Assembly (NCBI GenBank): GCA_964342355.1
Contig: CAYFFG010000002.1
Coordinates: forward strand, 124,001 to 188,000
Direction: 5' to 3'
From: Hirschia sp964342355
GTDB lineage: Bacteria; Pseudomonadota; Alphaproteobacteria; Caulobacterales; Hyphomonadaceae
DNA length: 64,000 nucleotides
A model generated the notes under the pieces. That model saw only the letters and a list, made by a program, of their open reading frames with translations, searched no databases and was not told where the DNA came from. A program made the position numbers and the translations under genes. Below, one piece after another: positions 36,807 through 45,687 of this stretch (positions are counted from its first letter, which is position 1; every line of letters starts with the position of its first letter).

Positions 36807-36835
36807 CACTTAGCCTTTCACTTCTAACCCGTCAA
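36807..36835 (-). promoter_or_regulatory. Predicted ilv promoter
   Basis: On the minus strand TTGACG (36835-36830), 17-bp spacer, TAAGTG (36812-36807). The -35 is near consensus and the -10 is weak. It would place the transcript start about 20-25 bp upstream of the leader peptide start. Confidence 0.5.
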
Positions 36836-36894
36836 TGGATCGCATGGGGAAAAAGTTTTCTTGTCGCACTGTAAACACGGTGTTTGTGTCCATT

Positions 36895-37818
36895 TCAGCA
36901 CGCAAAGTTATCCACAAGCGCTTTGACCACATCCGTACGAATGTCCAAATCCTCGCTGGGCAACCTGACCCACTCGGGGAATTGGTTAGCAATCCAGGTA
37001 AATTGTCGCTTGGCGTAGCGGCGTGTATCACGCTTGGCGCGGGTGATTGCATCTTCAAGCGAAACGCTGTCCTCAAAATAATCACAAAACCCCGGCATGC
37101 CGTGTGCGCGCATGATCGGCAGATCGCGCGGCAAGCCCCGCTCCCATAAGGCCCTGGCTTCATCTGGCGCGCCGGTCTCCAGCATAGCGTCAAACCGCGC
37201 TTCTATCCGGGCATAAAGGGAAGCCCTGCGCGGGGTCAGCGCAATTCCCAACCATTCGCCTGGCTTTAAAATAGGGTCCGCCGGTGTCTGAAACGAAGAA
37301 AGAGGTTTCCCCGTCGCATAAAACACCTCCAACGCGCGCGCCAAACGCTGACCATCCGCGGGTGTGATGCGCGACGCCGTTTCCGGATCAACTTCGCTGA
37401 GTTCCGCATGCGCCGCAGACCGGTCTGCATACGCCTTGTCCCGCGCCTGCTGTTTAATCTCTTCAGGCACATCAGGAATGACAGACAGCCCATAAACCAG
37501 CGAAGACAAATAAAGCCCGGTCCCACCAGCCAGGATCGGCATAGCTCCGCGCGCTTGAATATCTTTAATCTGAGCTTGAACGTCCTCTAACCAACGGCCC
37601 GTCGAATAACGTTCCACCCCATCGACATGGCCAAACATATGATGTGTGGCTTGCGAGAGTTCCTCATCATCCGGTCGCGCTGTCAAAACCCGTAGGTCCT
37701 TATAGACCTGCATGGCGTCGGCATTGACGATCTCGCCGCGAAATTCTTTCGCCAAAGCGATCGCAAGAGCGGTCTTACCGCTTGCAGTTGGGCCATGGAT
37801 CAGTATTGCTGGCGGCAT
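36895..37818 (-). CDS. miaA: tRNA dimethylallyltransferase
   Basis: 307 residues. It isopentenylates A37 of tRNAs that read UNN codons. P-loop GPTASGKTALAIALA at the N-terminus, the catalytic/target region VNADAMQVYKDLRVLTARP, the LAGGTGLYLSSLVYG motif, and RDTRRYAKRQFTWIANQ near the C-terminus are all family hallmarks. Divergent from serB with 60 bp between starts. It ends 60 bp upstream of the ilv promoter on the same strand, with no terminator seen between. Confidence 0.96.
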   Translation of the reverse strand: MPPAILIHGPTASGKTALAIALAKEFRGEIVNADAMQVYKDLRVLTARPDDEELSQATHHMFGHVDGVERYSTGRWLEDVQAQIKDIQARGAMPILAGGTGLYLSSLVYGLSVIPDVPEEIKQQARDKAYADRSAAHAELSEVDPETASRITPADGQRLARALEVFYATGKPLSSFQTPADPILKPGEWLGIALTPRRASLYARIEARFDAMLETGAPDEARALWERGLPRDLPIMRAHGMPGFCDYFEDSVSLEDAITRAKRDTRRYAKRQFTWIANQFPEWVRLPSEDLDIRTDVVKALVDNFAC

Positions 37819-37878
37819 CGGCGTTTATCGTATGCTTTCGTCGTGTTGTCTTGACCACCCCAAGTAAGGACTGGCCCC

Positions 37879-38763
37879 ATGAAATTCATCATCGCCGCTT
37901 TAGCGTCTTTAGGAGAAGACGACCGGATAAACCGCGCAATCGCAGCCGCTTCCGGAAATGGCGAAGCCGTCAATCTAGGCGCAAAGCGATGGACCGCCAA
38001 GGAGGTTGAGGTCAAGGAGCAAGACTGGCTTGAGCGCGCTGAAGATGTCTACGCCATTATCAAAAACGCCCCAATCGACTTTGCGTTTCTGCCTTCTGAA
38101 AACCGCAAAAAGAAGCTTCTGATCTCCGACATGGACTCAACCATTATCGGTCAGGAATGTATCGACGAGCTTGCAGATTTTGCAGGCAAGAAAGCAGAAG
38201 TCGCCGCCATCACCGAACGCGCCATGCGCGGCGAACTCGACTTTGAAGGCGCCCTTACCACGCGCGTGGAAATGCTCAAGGGCCTTAACGTCTCAGTTCT
38301 TGAAAATTGTTTTGCTGAGCGCATCCAGCTTAATCCCGACGCCCGTACAGTCGTGCGCACGATGGCGGAAAACGGGGCGCGATGTGTGCTTGTCTCTGGT
38401 GGTTTCACCTTCTTCACCTCGCGCGTTGCGGATGCGGCCGGCTTTCACGCCAACCGCGCCAATACGCTAATCATCGAAAACGATGCGCTTACCGGTGATG
38501 TCGATCGCCCCATCCTTGGCAAACAAGCAAAGCTAGACGCTCTTAATGCTGAGTGCGAAGCCTTAGGGATCACTGCGGCAGACGTGATCGCGATGGGCGA
38601 CGGCGCCAACGACCTGGCCATGATCGAAGCGGCTGGCCTGGGTGTCGCTTATTGTGCAAAGCCTGTTGTCGCGGAAAAAGCAGACTGCGCCATCAATCAG
38701 AAAAGCCTAGCCTCAGCACTGTTTTTCCAAGGCTATCACGAAGACGAATTCATCATCGACTAG
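37879..38763 (+). CDS. serB: Phosphoserine phosphatase
   Basis: 294 residues. HAD-superfamily enzyme that makes serine from phosphoserine. The catalytic motif is LLISDMDSTIIGQECIDELA (both Asp), motif II is CVLVSGGFTFFTSRVA, and motif III is AMGDGANDLAMIEAAGLGVAY. The N-terminal about 80 residues form the regulatory ACT-like extension seen in SerB. Length and motif spacing fit. It converges on degP. Confidence 0.96.
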   Translation: MKFIIAALASLGEDDRINRAIAAASGNGEAVNLGAKRWTAKEVEVKEQDWLERAEDVYAIIKNAPIDFAFLPSENRKKKLLISDMDSTIIGQECIDELADFAGKKAEVAAITERAMRGELDFEGALTTRVEMLKGLNVSVLENCFAERIQLNPDARTVVRTMAENGARCVLVSGGFTFFTSRVADAAGFHANRANTLIIENDALTGDVDRPILGKQAKLDALNAECEALGITAADVIAMGDGANDLAMIEAAGLGVAYCAKPVVAEKADCAINQKSLASALFFQGYHEDEFIID

Positions 38764-38799
38764 CTCAAACAATGCGCACTTGGACGCACAAGCTTAAGT

Positions 38800-40275
38800 C
38801 TAACCGTCGGTGCGTGCGCGGATGGATCTAAAGGATGTATCCCCATCGCGGTAAAACTGCACAAGCACTGGCTTGCCCTGACTTGCAACGGCTTCGGCCT
38901 CGGCTAACGCCTGATCCGCGTTTTCGACAGGTGCGAAATTCACTTCAACGATCACATCGCCTTTTTCCAGCTTGCCCATCGCATCAGAGCCAGGCTCAAC
39001 GCGCCAGACCATGACACCAGCGACAGACGCAGGCACACGATAACGCCGACGTTCTTCATCCGTAATTTCTACCAACTCTAATCCCAAAAGATTTGACAGC
39101 ATCGGACCAGAATTGTTGCTGGTGGGGCGGTCCGGCGTTAGATCATCATCGCTCTTACGCAGCTCAAGCGACACTTGAAGCGTCCTGCTCTTACCCTTGC
39201 GAATAATGTTTGCATTCAGCGCTTTGCCAATATCGGATGACGCCACAGCAGCGGACAAATCACGTGTCTCATCAATGTCTTCGCCATTAAACGACACGAT
39301 AAGATCGCCAACTTCCACGCCCGCACGCGCTGCCGGGCTTTCAGCGGTGACGGACGTCACAATCGCGCCGCCTGCCCTGTCGCGCCCATAACTCTGCGCC
39401 AATTCATGCGACACGCCTTGAACACGCACGCCCAGCCATCCCCGCTCGACCACACCCTTGCTGATGAGCTGGTCAATGATCTGACGCGTCAGATTAGATG
39501 GAACGGAAAAGCCGACACCCACTGAACCGCCTCCAGATCCGCCCGGAGAATAGATCGCTGTGTTCACGCCAATGACTTCGCCTTTGAGATTAAAAAGCGG
39601 TCCGCCTGAGTTACCCTTGTTGATCGCCGCATCGGTTTGAATGAAATCATCATATTCGCCGGCATTTATATTCCTGTCGCGCGCGGACACGATCCCGGCT
39701 GTAACCGTCCCACCCAGGCCAAACGGGTTGCCAATCGCCACGACCCAATCGCCAACAAGCGCTGTGTCACTGTCGCCCAGATCAACAGGTATCAGGTCCG
39801 CTTCTTCGGGGTTCACTCTTAAAAGAGCGATGTCGGTTTCAGGATCGCGACCGACTAATTGTGCAGACATGATTGTTCCGTCTGACAAAATCACGTCGAT
39901 CTCATCGGCAAGTTCAATCACATGGTTGTTGGTCACCACATGACCGGCGTCATCAATAATAAATCCAGACCCCAATGATGACACACGCTGCAAGCCGTCA
40001 TTGTCGCGGCCAAAAAACTCGTTGAACTCTTCTAAAGGCGAGCCTTCGCCAAACCCGCCAAGTCCGTTGCCGCTCGACATAACCTGACGCGTTGAAATGT
40101 TGACGACAGAGGGCATCAGCCGCGCGGCAAGCTTTGAAAAACTGTCTGGCGCGTTGTTGGGCGCTTCAGCAGGCGTTTCAGATGCGGTTTGAGCCATCGC
40201 CGCCGGCGCGCTCATCGACATTGCGCACAAGGTCAGTCCCGTCGCCAAAGCCTTAGGCCAATTTCCAAGCCGCAT
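38800..40275 (-). CDS. degP: DegP/Do-type periplasmic serine protease with two PDZ domains
   Basis: 491 residues. Signal peptide (ALATGLTLCAMSMSAPAAMA), trypsin-like domain with the catalytic triad His in VVTNNHVIE, Asp in TDIALLRV and Ser in GNSGGPLFN, then PDZ1 (about 285-375) and PDZ2 (about 395-485). It degrades misfolded periplasmic proteins. It follows hflK and hflC on the same strand, a cluster conserved in alphaproteobacteria that couples FtsH-associated SPFH proteins to envelope quality control. A hairpin at 40339-40369 lies in the 133-bp gap before it. Confidence 0.95.
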   Translation of the reverse strand: MRLGNWPKALATGLTLCAMSMSAPAAMAQTASETPAEAPNNAPDSFSKLAARLMPSVVNISTRQVMSSGNGLGGFGEGSPLEEFNEFFGRDNDGLQRVSSLGSGFIIDDAGHVVTNNHVIELADEIDVILSDGTIMSAQLVGRDPETDIALLRVNPEEADLIPVDLGDSDTALVGDWVVAIGNPFGLGGTVTAGIVSARDRNINAGEYDDFIQTDAAINKGNSGGPLFNLKGEVIGVNTAIYSPGGSGGGSVGVGFSVPSNLTRQIIDQLISKGVVERGWLGVRVQGVSHELAQSYGRDRAGGAIVTSVTAESPAARAGVEVGDLIVSFNGEDIDETRDLSAAVASSDIGKALNANIIRKGKSRTLQVSLELRKSDDDLTPDRPTSNNSGPMLSNLLGLELVEITDEERRRYRVPASVAGVMVWRVEPGSDAMGKLEKGDVIVEVNFAPVENADQALAEAEAVASQGKPVLVQFYRDGDTSFRSIRARTDG

Positions 40276-40338
40276 GTCGATCCCGTTCCTCAGTCCGCAT
40301 CCGCATAAAAGCGGTCATCTCTTGTGATGGTATGAAAA

Positions 40339-40369
40339 CGCCGTCCAAGCCTGCAAGGCCCGGACGGCG
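40339..40369. repeat. Inverted repeat between hflC and degP
   Basis: CGCCGTCC (40339-40346) and GGACGGCG (40362-40369) form a perfect 8-bp stem with a 15-nt loop. It is in the gap between hflC and degP on the minus-strand transcript. There is no T-tract, so it is more likely an RNA-stability or attenuating structure than an intrinsic terminator. Confidence 0.5.
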
Positions 40370-40408
40370 AAATCATGGCGAGCGCGCCTTTTTACAGGGT
40401 TAACGCTC

Positions 40409-41350
40409 TTAGTTTGCGCCGTCCTTGTCACCAAAGTAGCCGAAGAAATCGCTATCAGGCGCGATGATAATCGGCGTTCCTTCTTTCACACCGTTCTTGT
40501 ATGCTTCCATAGAACGGTAGAATGAAAAGAATTCAGGGTCCTGATTATAGGCGGACGCATAAATTGCGTTCCGCTGGGCGTCGCCCTCACCCTTAATCTT
40601 TTCAGCTTCCTGGTTGGCGTTGGCTTCGATCACGGTTTTTTCCCGATCAGCTTCAGCACGAATGCGTAAGGCCTGCTCTTCACCTTCCGCGCGGATCTGA
40701 GCCGCTTCCTGCTGACGCTCTGTCTGCATACGCGCAAACACACGCTCAGAGTTTTCCTTTGGTAGGTCTGCGCGCTTGATACGCACATCCACGATCTGGA
40801 TGCCATACTGCGCCGCGCCGCGGTTCAGAATGTCACGGATCGCCGTCATCAGTTCCGCACGCTGGCCAGAGATGATGTCTTCAGTGTTCACATCACCCAA
40901 CACCTCACGCAGCGCTGACACCATGATGCCGCGAAGCTGGACGCGCGCGCCAGCTTCATTGTTTGCTGACCGGAAGAATTGCAGCGGGTCGATAATCTTC
41001 CAGCGCACAAACGCATCAACAATCAGACGCTCCTGGTCCGCCGCGATGATTTCTTGCTCTGGCAGATCAAAGCCGAGGTTCTTCTTGTCGATCTTTTCGA
41101 CATTCTGAACAAACGGCACCTTAAAGTGCAGACCAGCATCTGAATCTGCCTTGTCGAGATTGTCGTATTCTACGACGCCGTCGTCACTGACTTCAGCAGC
41201 CTGTGTCTTCGGCGCGTTGATGACGCCTTTCGCTTCACCCAATTGAAGCAGGATTGCCTGCTCATCCACACGAACAATGTAAAATGAGTTTGCTGCGACA
41301 ACTGCTGCTAAAACAGCCAGAACGAGCAAAGGTCCAAAAATCTTACCCAT
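40409..41350 (-). CDS. hflC: HflC, SPFH-domain membrane protease modulator
   Basis: 313 residues. One N-terminal membrane anchor (LLVLAVLAAVVAANSFYIV) and a periplasmic SPFH/band-7 domain (about 25-215) followed by a coiled-coil region with RADLPKENSERVFARMQTER, the HflC signature. With HflK it forms a cage around FtsH protease at the inner membrane. An insert around residues 45-62 (rich in Asp) is somewhat longer than in E. coli HflC. Its ATG overlaps the hflK stop by one base. Confidence 0.95.
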   Translation of the reverse strand: MGKIFGPLLVLAVLAAVVAANSFYIVRVDEQAILLQLGEAKGVINAPKTQAAEVSDDGVVEYDNLDKADSDAGLHFKVPFVQNVEKIDKKNLGFDLPEQEIIAADQERLIVDAFVRWKIIDPLQFFRSANNEAGARVQLRGIMVSALREVLGDVNTEDIISGQRAELMTAIRDILNRGAAQYGIQIVDVRIKRADLPKENSERVFARMQTERQQEAAQIRAEGEEQALRIRAEADREKTVIEANANQEAEKIKGEGDAQRNAIYASAYNQDPEFFSFYRSMEAYKNGVKEGTPIIIAPDSDFFGYFGDKDGAN

Positions 41351-42447
41351 TACTGGTTCCCTCCACGGCGTAGTTGATCAAGCGGCAAATATGGCAAAGC
41401 GCCTGAGTCACCATCCAAAATCATTGTTTCTGAGCGGCCCAGCACTTCTTCCATTGTTTCCAGATACATGCGTTCGCGCGTCACGCGTGGCGCTTTGCGG
41501 TATTCTTCATAGATCTGACGGAAACGGTCGGCTTGACCCGTTGATTCAGCGACCACACGGTCACGATAGGCTTGTGCTTCCTGCAAAATGCGCTGCGCCT
41601 GACCACGCGCTCTTGGCACAACGTCATTCGCATATGCTGTCGCACGGTTGATTGTGGTTTCCTTGTCCTGCGCTGCGTTCACAACGTCGCGGAAGGAATC
41701 GATCACCTCTGCAGGCGGGTCAGCTTTTGCCAACTGCACCTCAGTGATCTGAATACCAGCGCCATAGCTGTCCAGAGTTGCCTGGATCAGTTCACGCGTA
41801 GAAGCCTGAACCTCATCACGCGCTGTAGTAATGATTGGCTGCAATTCGCGCTTACCAACGATTTCACGCATCGCGCTTTCAGCAACTGCGCGCAGCGTGT
41901 CGTCTGGGAATTTCACATTGAACAGATAGTCCTGCGGGTTGTTGACCTTCCAGAACACCACAAAGTCGATGTCGACAATGTTTTCGTCCCCGGTCAGCAT
42001 TTGACCTTCAGATACGCCTGTTCCCACCTCAATGCTTTGAATTTTGTTCACAAGCACAATTTCGTGGCTTTCAAACGGGTCTGGGAAGCGTACGTGGAAA
42101 CCAGGACCGCTTGTGCGCTCAAATTCTCCAAAACGCATCACAACAGCGCGTTCTTGTTCGTTCACCTGATAGACACCGGTCATCAACCAGCCAACAATCG
42201 CAATCACGATAAACAACGCAAATCCAGCCGCGCCAAAACCGCCGCCACCTGATTTGCCGCCGCGTCCGCCGCCACGACGACGGTTTGCGAATCGCTCCTG
42301 CATCTTGCGCAGACTGTCTTCCAGATCAGGGCCTTCCTTGTCGCCGCCGCCGGAAGGACGCCCCCAAGGTGTCTTATCACCCCCGCCTGAACCGCCCGGA
42401 TCCGAGCCCCACGGCCCATTTCCGCCTTTATTGTCGTTCCAGGGCAT
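41350..42447 (-). CDS. hflK: HflK, SPFH-domain membrane protease modulator
   Basis: 365 residues. A Gly/Pro/Asp-rich cytoplasmic N-terminus (NDNKGGNGPWGSDPGG) typical of HflK, one membrane helix (about 73-92, GFALFIVIAIVGWLMTGVY), the SPFH domain with VNEQERAVVMRFGEFERT, and a C-terminal coiled coil (ATAYANDVVPRARGQAQRI). Partner of HflC. It is divergent from the apbC/mrp homologue with 76 bp between starts, and leads the hflK-hflC-degP operon. Confidence 0.95.
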   Translation of the reverse strand: MPWNDNKGGNGPWGSDPGGSGGGDKTPWGRPSGGGDKEGPDLEDSLRKMQERFANRRRGGGRGGKSGGGGFGAAGFALFIVIAIVGWLMTGVYQVNEQERAVVMRFGEFERTSGPGFHVRFPDPFESHEIVLVNKIQSIEVGTGVSEGQMLTGDENIVDIDFVVFWKVNNPQDYLFNVKFPDDTLRAVAESAMREIVGKRELQPIITTARDEVQASTRELIQATLDSYGAGIQITEVQLAKADPPAEVIDSFRDVVNAAQDKETTINRATAYANDVVPRARGQAQRILQEAQAYRDRVVAESTGQADRFRQIYEEYRKAPRVTRERMYLETMEEVLGRSETMILDGDSGALPYLPLDQLRRGGNQ

Positions 42448-42523
42448 TTGCGCCTCTCCTTTTGGATACTATGTGTTCACGAGTCAGCTTCTTAATATCT
42501 GGCGCTATACGAAAGCTTCAACC

Positions 42524-43693
42524 GTGACGACACCGAAAAATGATTTACGCGAGAGCATTGTAGAAGCTCTCGACGTTGTAAAGCACTGTGACACAGGCTC
42601 AGGTCTAAATTCTTCGGGACGGTTACAAGGCCTGACCGTTCGAGATGACGGCGCAGTTGGTTTCATCATCGAAATTGATGGCGAACCTAGCGATAAAGCG
42701 CTGGCGATGAAAGCTGAAGCCGAAGCCATCGCGTCCAATGTTCCTGGCGTATCTCAGGTGTCCGTGCTTCTCACCGCCCACAGCACGACCTCAACCGGCA
42801 CGCAGCGCATGCGCAAAGGCGACAACACCGCCACGCGTGACGCGAGCCAAAGACCAACCGGAAGACCCACCCCAAAACAACCCCAGCAACAAATCGCCCA
42901 AATACCCGGTGTGCGCGCCATGATTGCGGTCGCCAGCGCCAAAGGCGGCGTTGGTAAATCTTCCGTGACCATTAACCTGGCGGCCGCTTGCGCCCGGCTC
43001 GGCCTGCGGGTCGGCATACTGGATGCGGATGTTTACGGCCCCTCGATTCCTACAATGCTTGGAACCGGTGACGCCTCGCCCACTCAAAATGCGCAAGGCA
43101 AGCTTGAAACCATCAGCTCGCACGGGCTGAAAACCATGTCCATCGGTTATCTGGCCGACACGGACGCGCCAATGATCTGGCGTGGCCCGGTCGTCACGTC
43201 CGCCCTCAATCAGATGATGCACGATGTTGCATGGGGCGAATTGGATATTCTTTTCGTCGACACACCGCCTGGCACTGGCGACATTCAGCTGTCACTTGCC
43301 CAACGCGCGCCGTTGACCGGCGCGATCATCGTTTCCACACCACAGGAGGTGGCTCTGGCGGATGTGCGCCGCGGCGTAGCCATGTTCCACAAAACCCATA
43401 CACCTGTGATTGGCCTCATAGAAAACATGGCCTGGTTTGAAGATCCATCTTCAGGCGCACGAACCTATATTTTCGGCGAAGGCGGCGCCAAACGCACGGC
43501 GGAAGCGCTTGATATTCCCGTACTCGGGGAACTACCTCTCCTGCCCGCCATTCGCGAAGGTGGTGACAGCGGAACCCCTGCCGCGCTCACAAACGGCCCG
43601 ATCGGGGACATTTTTCGCGTGTTTGCAGAAAAAGTGATCGCCTCGCTAGAGGCGCCTCTGGGTAAACCTGCTCCAACGATTATTTTTGAATAA
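42524..43693 (+). CDS. apbC: Mrp/ApbC iron-sulfur cluster carrier ATPase
   Basis: 389 residues from a GTG start. An N-terminal DUF59/FeS-assembly-P domain (about 6-95) is joined by a Thr/Gln/Pro linker to the Mrp/NBP35-type P-loop ATPase with the deviant Walker A ASAKGGVGKSSVTINLA and LFVDTPPGTGDIQLSLAQ. It delivers Fe-S clusters to apoproteins. The usual CxxC cluster-binding motif after ENM is absent here: the sequence reads ENMAWFEDPSSGARTYIFG. The frame is open far upstream, but that part lies antisense within hflK; GTG 42524 is the first reasonable start just before the DUF59 domain, though its ribosome site is weak. Confidence 0.88.
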   Translation: MTTPKNDLRESIVEALDVVKHCDTGSGLNSSGRLQGLTVRDDGAVGFIIEIDGEPSDKALAMKAEAEAIASNVPGVSQVSVLLTAHSTTSTGTQRMRKGDNTATRDASQRPTGRPTPKQPQQQIAQIPGVRAMIAVASAKGGVGKSSVTINLAAACARLGLRVGILDADVYGPSIPTMLGTGDASPTQNAQGKLETISSHGLKTMSIGYLADTDAPMIWRGPVVTSALNQMMHDVAWGELDILFVDTPPGTGDIQLSLAQRAPLTGAIIVSTPQEVALADVRRGVAMFHKTHTPVIGLIENMAWFEDPSSGARTYIFGEGGAKRTAEALDIPVLGELPLLPAIREGGDSGTPAALTNGPIGDIFRVFAEKVIASLEAPLGKPAPTIIFE

Positions 43694-43863
43694 AACCGAG
43701 GTCATCGCCACCAGCAATTTTCTAATTTCCCCACAGATTCGTGACTTTCAGCAGAAGAGAATTGTGAAAGGCAGTTTATTTTAACCTTTTTTTAGGGTTT
43801 TCTATGCGTCGGCCCGCAGGTTGCAGCGGGTGGTGGGAATTCTGAATTGCTGGAACCCGATTT

Positions 43864-44706
43864 ATGACGCTTGCTTATCCCGTAAGAGGCGAATTCTGGC
43901 TGCAGGACGCAATGGGACGTGTCCAGAACGCAGCTGTGGATCGCCAGGACCTGAACCTTAAATGGTCACACCTTTGCGAAGAGGCTGTGGATCTCGCCTT
44001 TGATCGCTTCGGGGTCAGCCTGCATTCTGTCTATCTATCCGGTCAGGCCGCGCGCAATCGCCCAGGCGGCGGATCAATTATTGTCCTTCTTGCGATGAAT
44101 GCAAAACCGCCATCCACCGCGCATTGGGCCAGCGCTGTGTCAGAAGAGCTGCGTCGTCGTTCCGGCATCAAGACAGGTTTGAATGTCCATGTTCTGCGCT
44201 GGCGCGATGCGGTCAGCCCTTCCATGCGCTATACGCCGGTGCAATTCCGCCTTGCGGTCAACGCTATCTGTATTGGCGGGCGCGACGTGACAACTGAAAT
44301 TGGTCAGCCGCGCGTCGATGAAGCCGTCGCCAACACCATGCTCGTGTCGTTTGAACGCCGCATGGAAAAAGCCAAAGCGAAAACACTGGCCTCTGACAGC
44401 CGCAGTCGTATCCGCTCGATTTCAGCAACCGTTGGCCATGCGGTCGTCTCTGCTGGTTATGCCACAGTCATGGCGAGCGAAGACCTTTATACTGAAGATC
44501 TGGATCTGCGCCGTGATCTGTTCACCATGCACTATCCTGAGCGCAAGGACGACATCCAACGCGCATATGACATGGCGGCGCTGCCGTCTTTTGATCCTGT
44601 GCAGGTGCGCAGCTATATCAATGACACGCGCAAATGGGTGACGCCAATCGTGGAAGACTGGCTGAACACCTACAACCCTGAGCGGGCTGAGCTTTTAAAC
44701 GTCTAG
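43864..44706 (+). CDS. Hypothetical protein with degenerate nucleotidyltransferase-like region
   Basis: 280 residues. Residues about 50-75 read VYLSGQAARNRPGGGSIIVLLA, which mimics the GS...DxD core of pol-beta-type nucleotidyltransferases but lacks the catalytic acidic pair. The rest is helical, with no signal peptide or membrane segment. Family is not recognised; a catalytically dead nucleotidyltransferase or HEPN-like partner is possible. It starts 170 bp after apbC and its stop overlaps that of the convergent SMP-30 gene by four bases. Confidence 0.6.
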   Translation: MTLAYPVRGEFWLQDAMGRVQNAAVDRQDLNLKWSHLCEEAVDLAFDRFGVSLHSVYLSGQAARNRPGGGSIIVLLAMNAKPPSTAHWASAVSEELRRRSGIKTGLNVHVLRWRDAVSPSMRYTPVQFRLAVNAICIGGRDVTTEIGQPRVDEAVANTMLVSFERRMEKAKAKTLASDSRSRIRSISATVGHAVVSAGYATVMASEDLYTEDLDLRRDLFTMHYPERKDDIQRAYDMAALPSFDPVQVRSYINDTRKWVTPIVEDWLNTYNPERAELLNV

Positions 44707-45614
44707 GCGTTATAATTGAGCCTTAGCCCCGCTTCAGGCCATCTGGTTTTCAAAAGTTTTCCGGTGGACGAACAGCAAATCCAAGCATCACGCATATCCT
44801 GACCGCCAAAACAGATATTAGTGGTCAGCGTATCGCGTGTGGCGTAATGCGTTGTCTCTCCTTCCGGCGTGATGGAAGTGATCCCGCCGTTAAAAATGGT
44901 TGCGACGCACACATTGCCTGACGCTGTGACCGCCAGACTGTCGAAATACTGAAGCCCCGGCATAGTGGCGATCAGATGCGCGCGTGGGCCAAAGCCAACC
45001 TTCGGCACTATTTTCCCCGGACCGCCAATCTCATACCGCCATAAACGACCAGGCGTCGTATCCGCATAATAAAGCCATTTGCCATCAGGCGAGAGACCGC
45101 AGCCATTCGGGGTGACAAGATTGTGCTCAATCTCGATGATGTTCGATCCATCTGGCTGTGCGTAATAAACCCCGCCCGCATCCCGTTTACGCGGGTAGGA
45201 TTTGCCAAGGTCTGTAAAGTAAAACCCGCCTTCTTTATCAAAAACGATGTCGTTCGGCCCCTTCAGGTCGTGACCGTCACAGCTCTCGTAAATACGTTCA
45301 GATTTGCCGGTGGAAATGTCCACGCGTTCAATACGACCGCCAGAATAATCCTTTGCCGCATGTCCGGGGAAAAGCAGGTCACCCTGTTTATGCCAGGCAA
45401 AACCGCCATTATTGCAAACATAGACCGCCCCATCAGGTCCGATGGCTGCGCCATTTGGTCCGCCGCCAAGGTCTGCGATGACGCTGATTTTCCCATCCGG
45501 CGTGACGCGGCTAAGCGTACCACGCGCAATTTCCACTAAAATGATCGAGCCATCATCCATGGCGATCGGCCCTTCAGGAAACTGCAACCCTTCTGCAAAG
45601 ACCTCAAATTCCAT
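44703..45614 (-). CDS. SMP-30/gluconolactonase family hydrolase
   Basis: 303 residues, a six-bladed beta-propeller. Motifs include LQFPEGPIAMDDGSII at the start, GGPNGAAIGPDG and CDGHDLKGPNDIVFDKEGGFYFTD-type blade repeats (seen as GPNDIVFDKEGGFYF), and VTPNGCGLSPDGKWLYYADT, which contain the metal ligands Glu, Asn and Asp. It probably hydrolyses a sugar lactone using a divalent metal. The ATG at 45614 has GGGAGGAA 8 bp upstream and the first six codons of the longer frame are dropped. Not in an obvious sugar operon; it lies 74 bp after folA on the same strand. Confidence 0.9.
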   Translation of the reverse strand: MEFEVFAEGLQFPEGPIAMDDGSIILVEIARGTLSRVTPDGKISVIADLGGGPNGAAIGPDGAVYVCNNGGFAWHKQGDLLFPGHAAKDYSGGRIERVDISTGKSERIYESCDGHDLKGPNDIVFDKEGGFYFTDLGKSYPRKRDAGGVYYAQPDGSNIIEIEHNLVTPNGCGLSPDGKWLYYADTTPGRLWRYEIGGPGKIVPKVGFGPRAHLIATMPGLQYFDSLAVTASGNVCVATIFNGGITSITPEGETTHYATRDTLTTNICFGGQDMRDAWICCSSTGKLLKTRWPEAGLRLNYNA

Positions 45615-45687
45615 TACGCATTCCTCCCACATATCTGTTTTCGCCAGTATGCAGAGTTTGCAGCCTTAGCCTATGGAAGCGTTTAAA

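Noticed and set aside
36810..37193. 127-codon frame on the minus strand near the ilv leader
   Set aside because: Overlaps miaA in another frame; miaA has all family motifs and this frame has none.
41572..42252. 226-codon frame on the plus strand
   Set aside because: Antisense to hflK, with His/Cys-rich composition unlike real proteins and no domain match.
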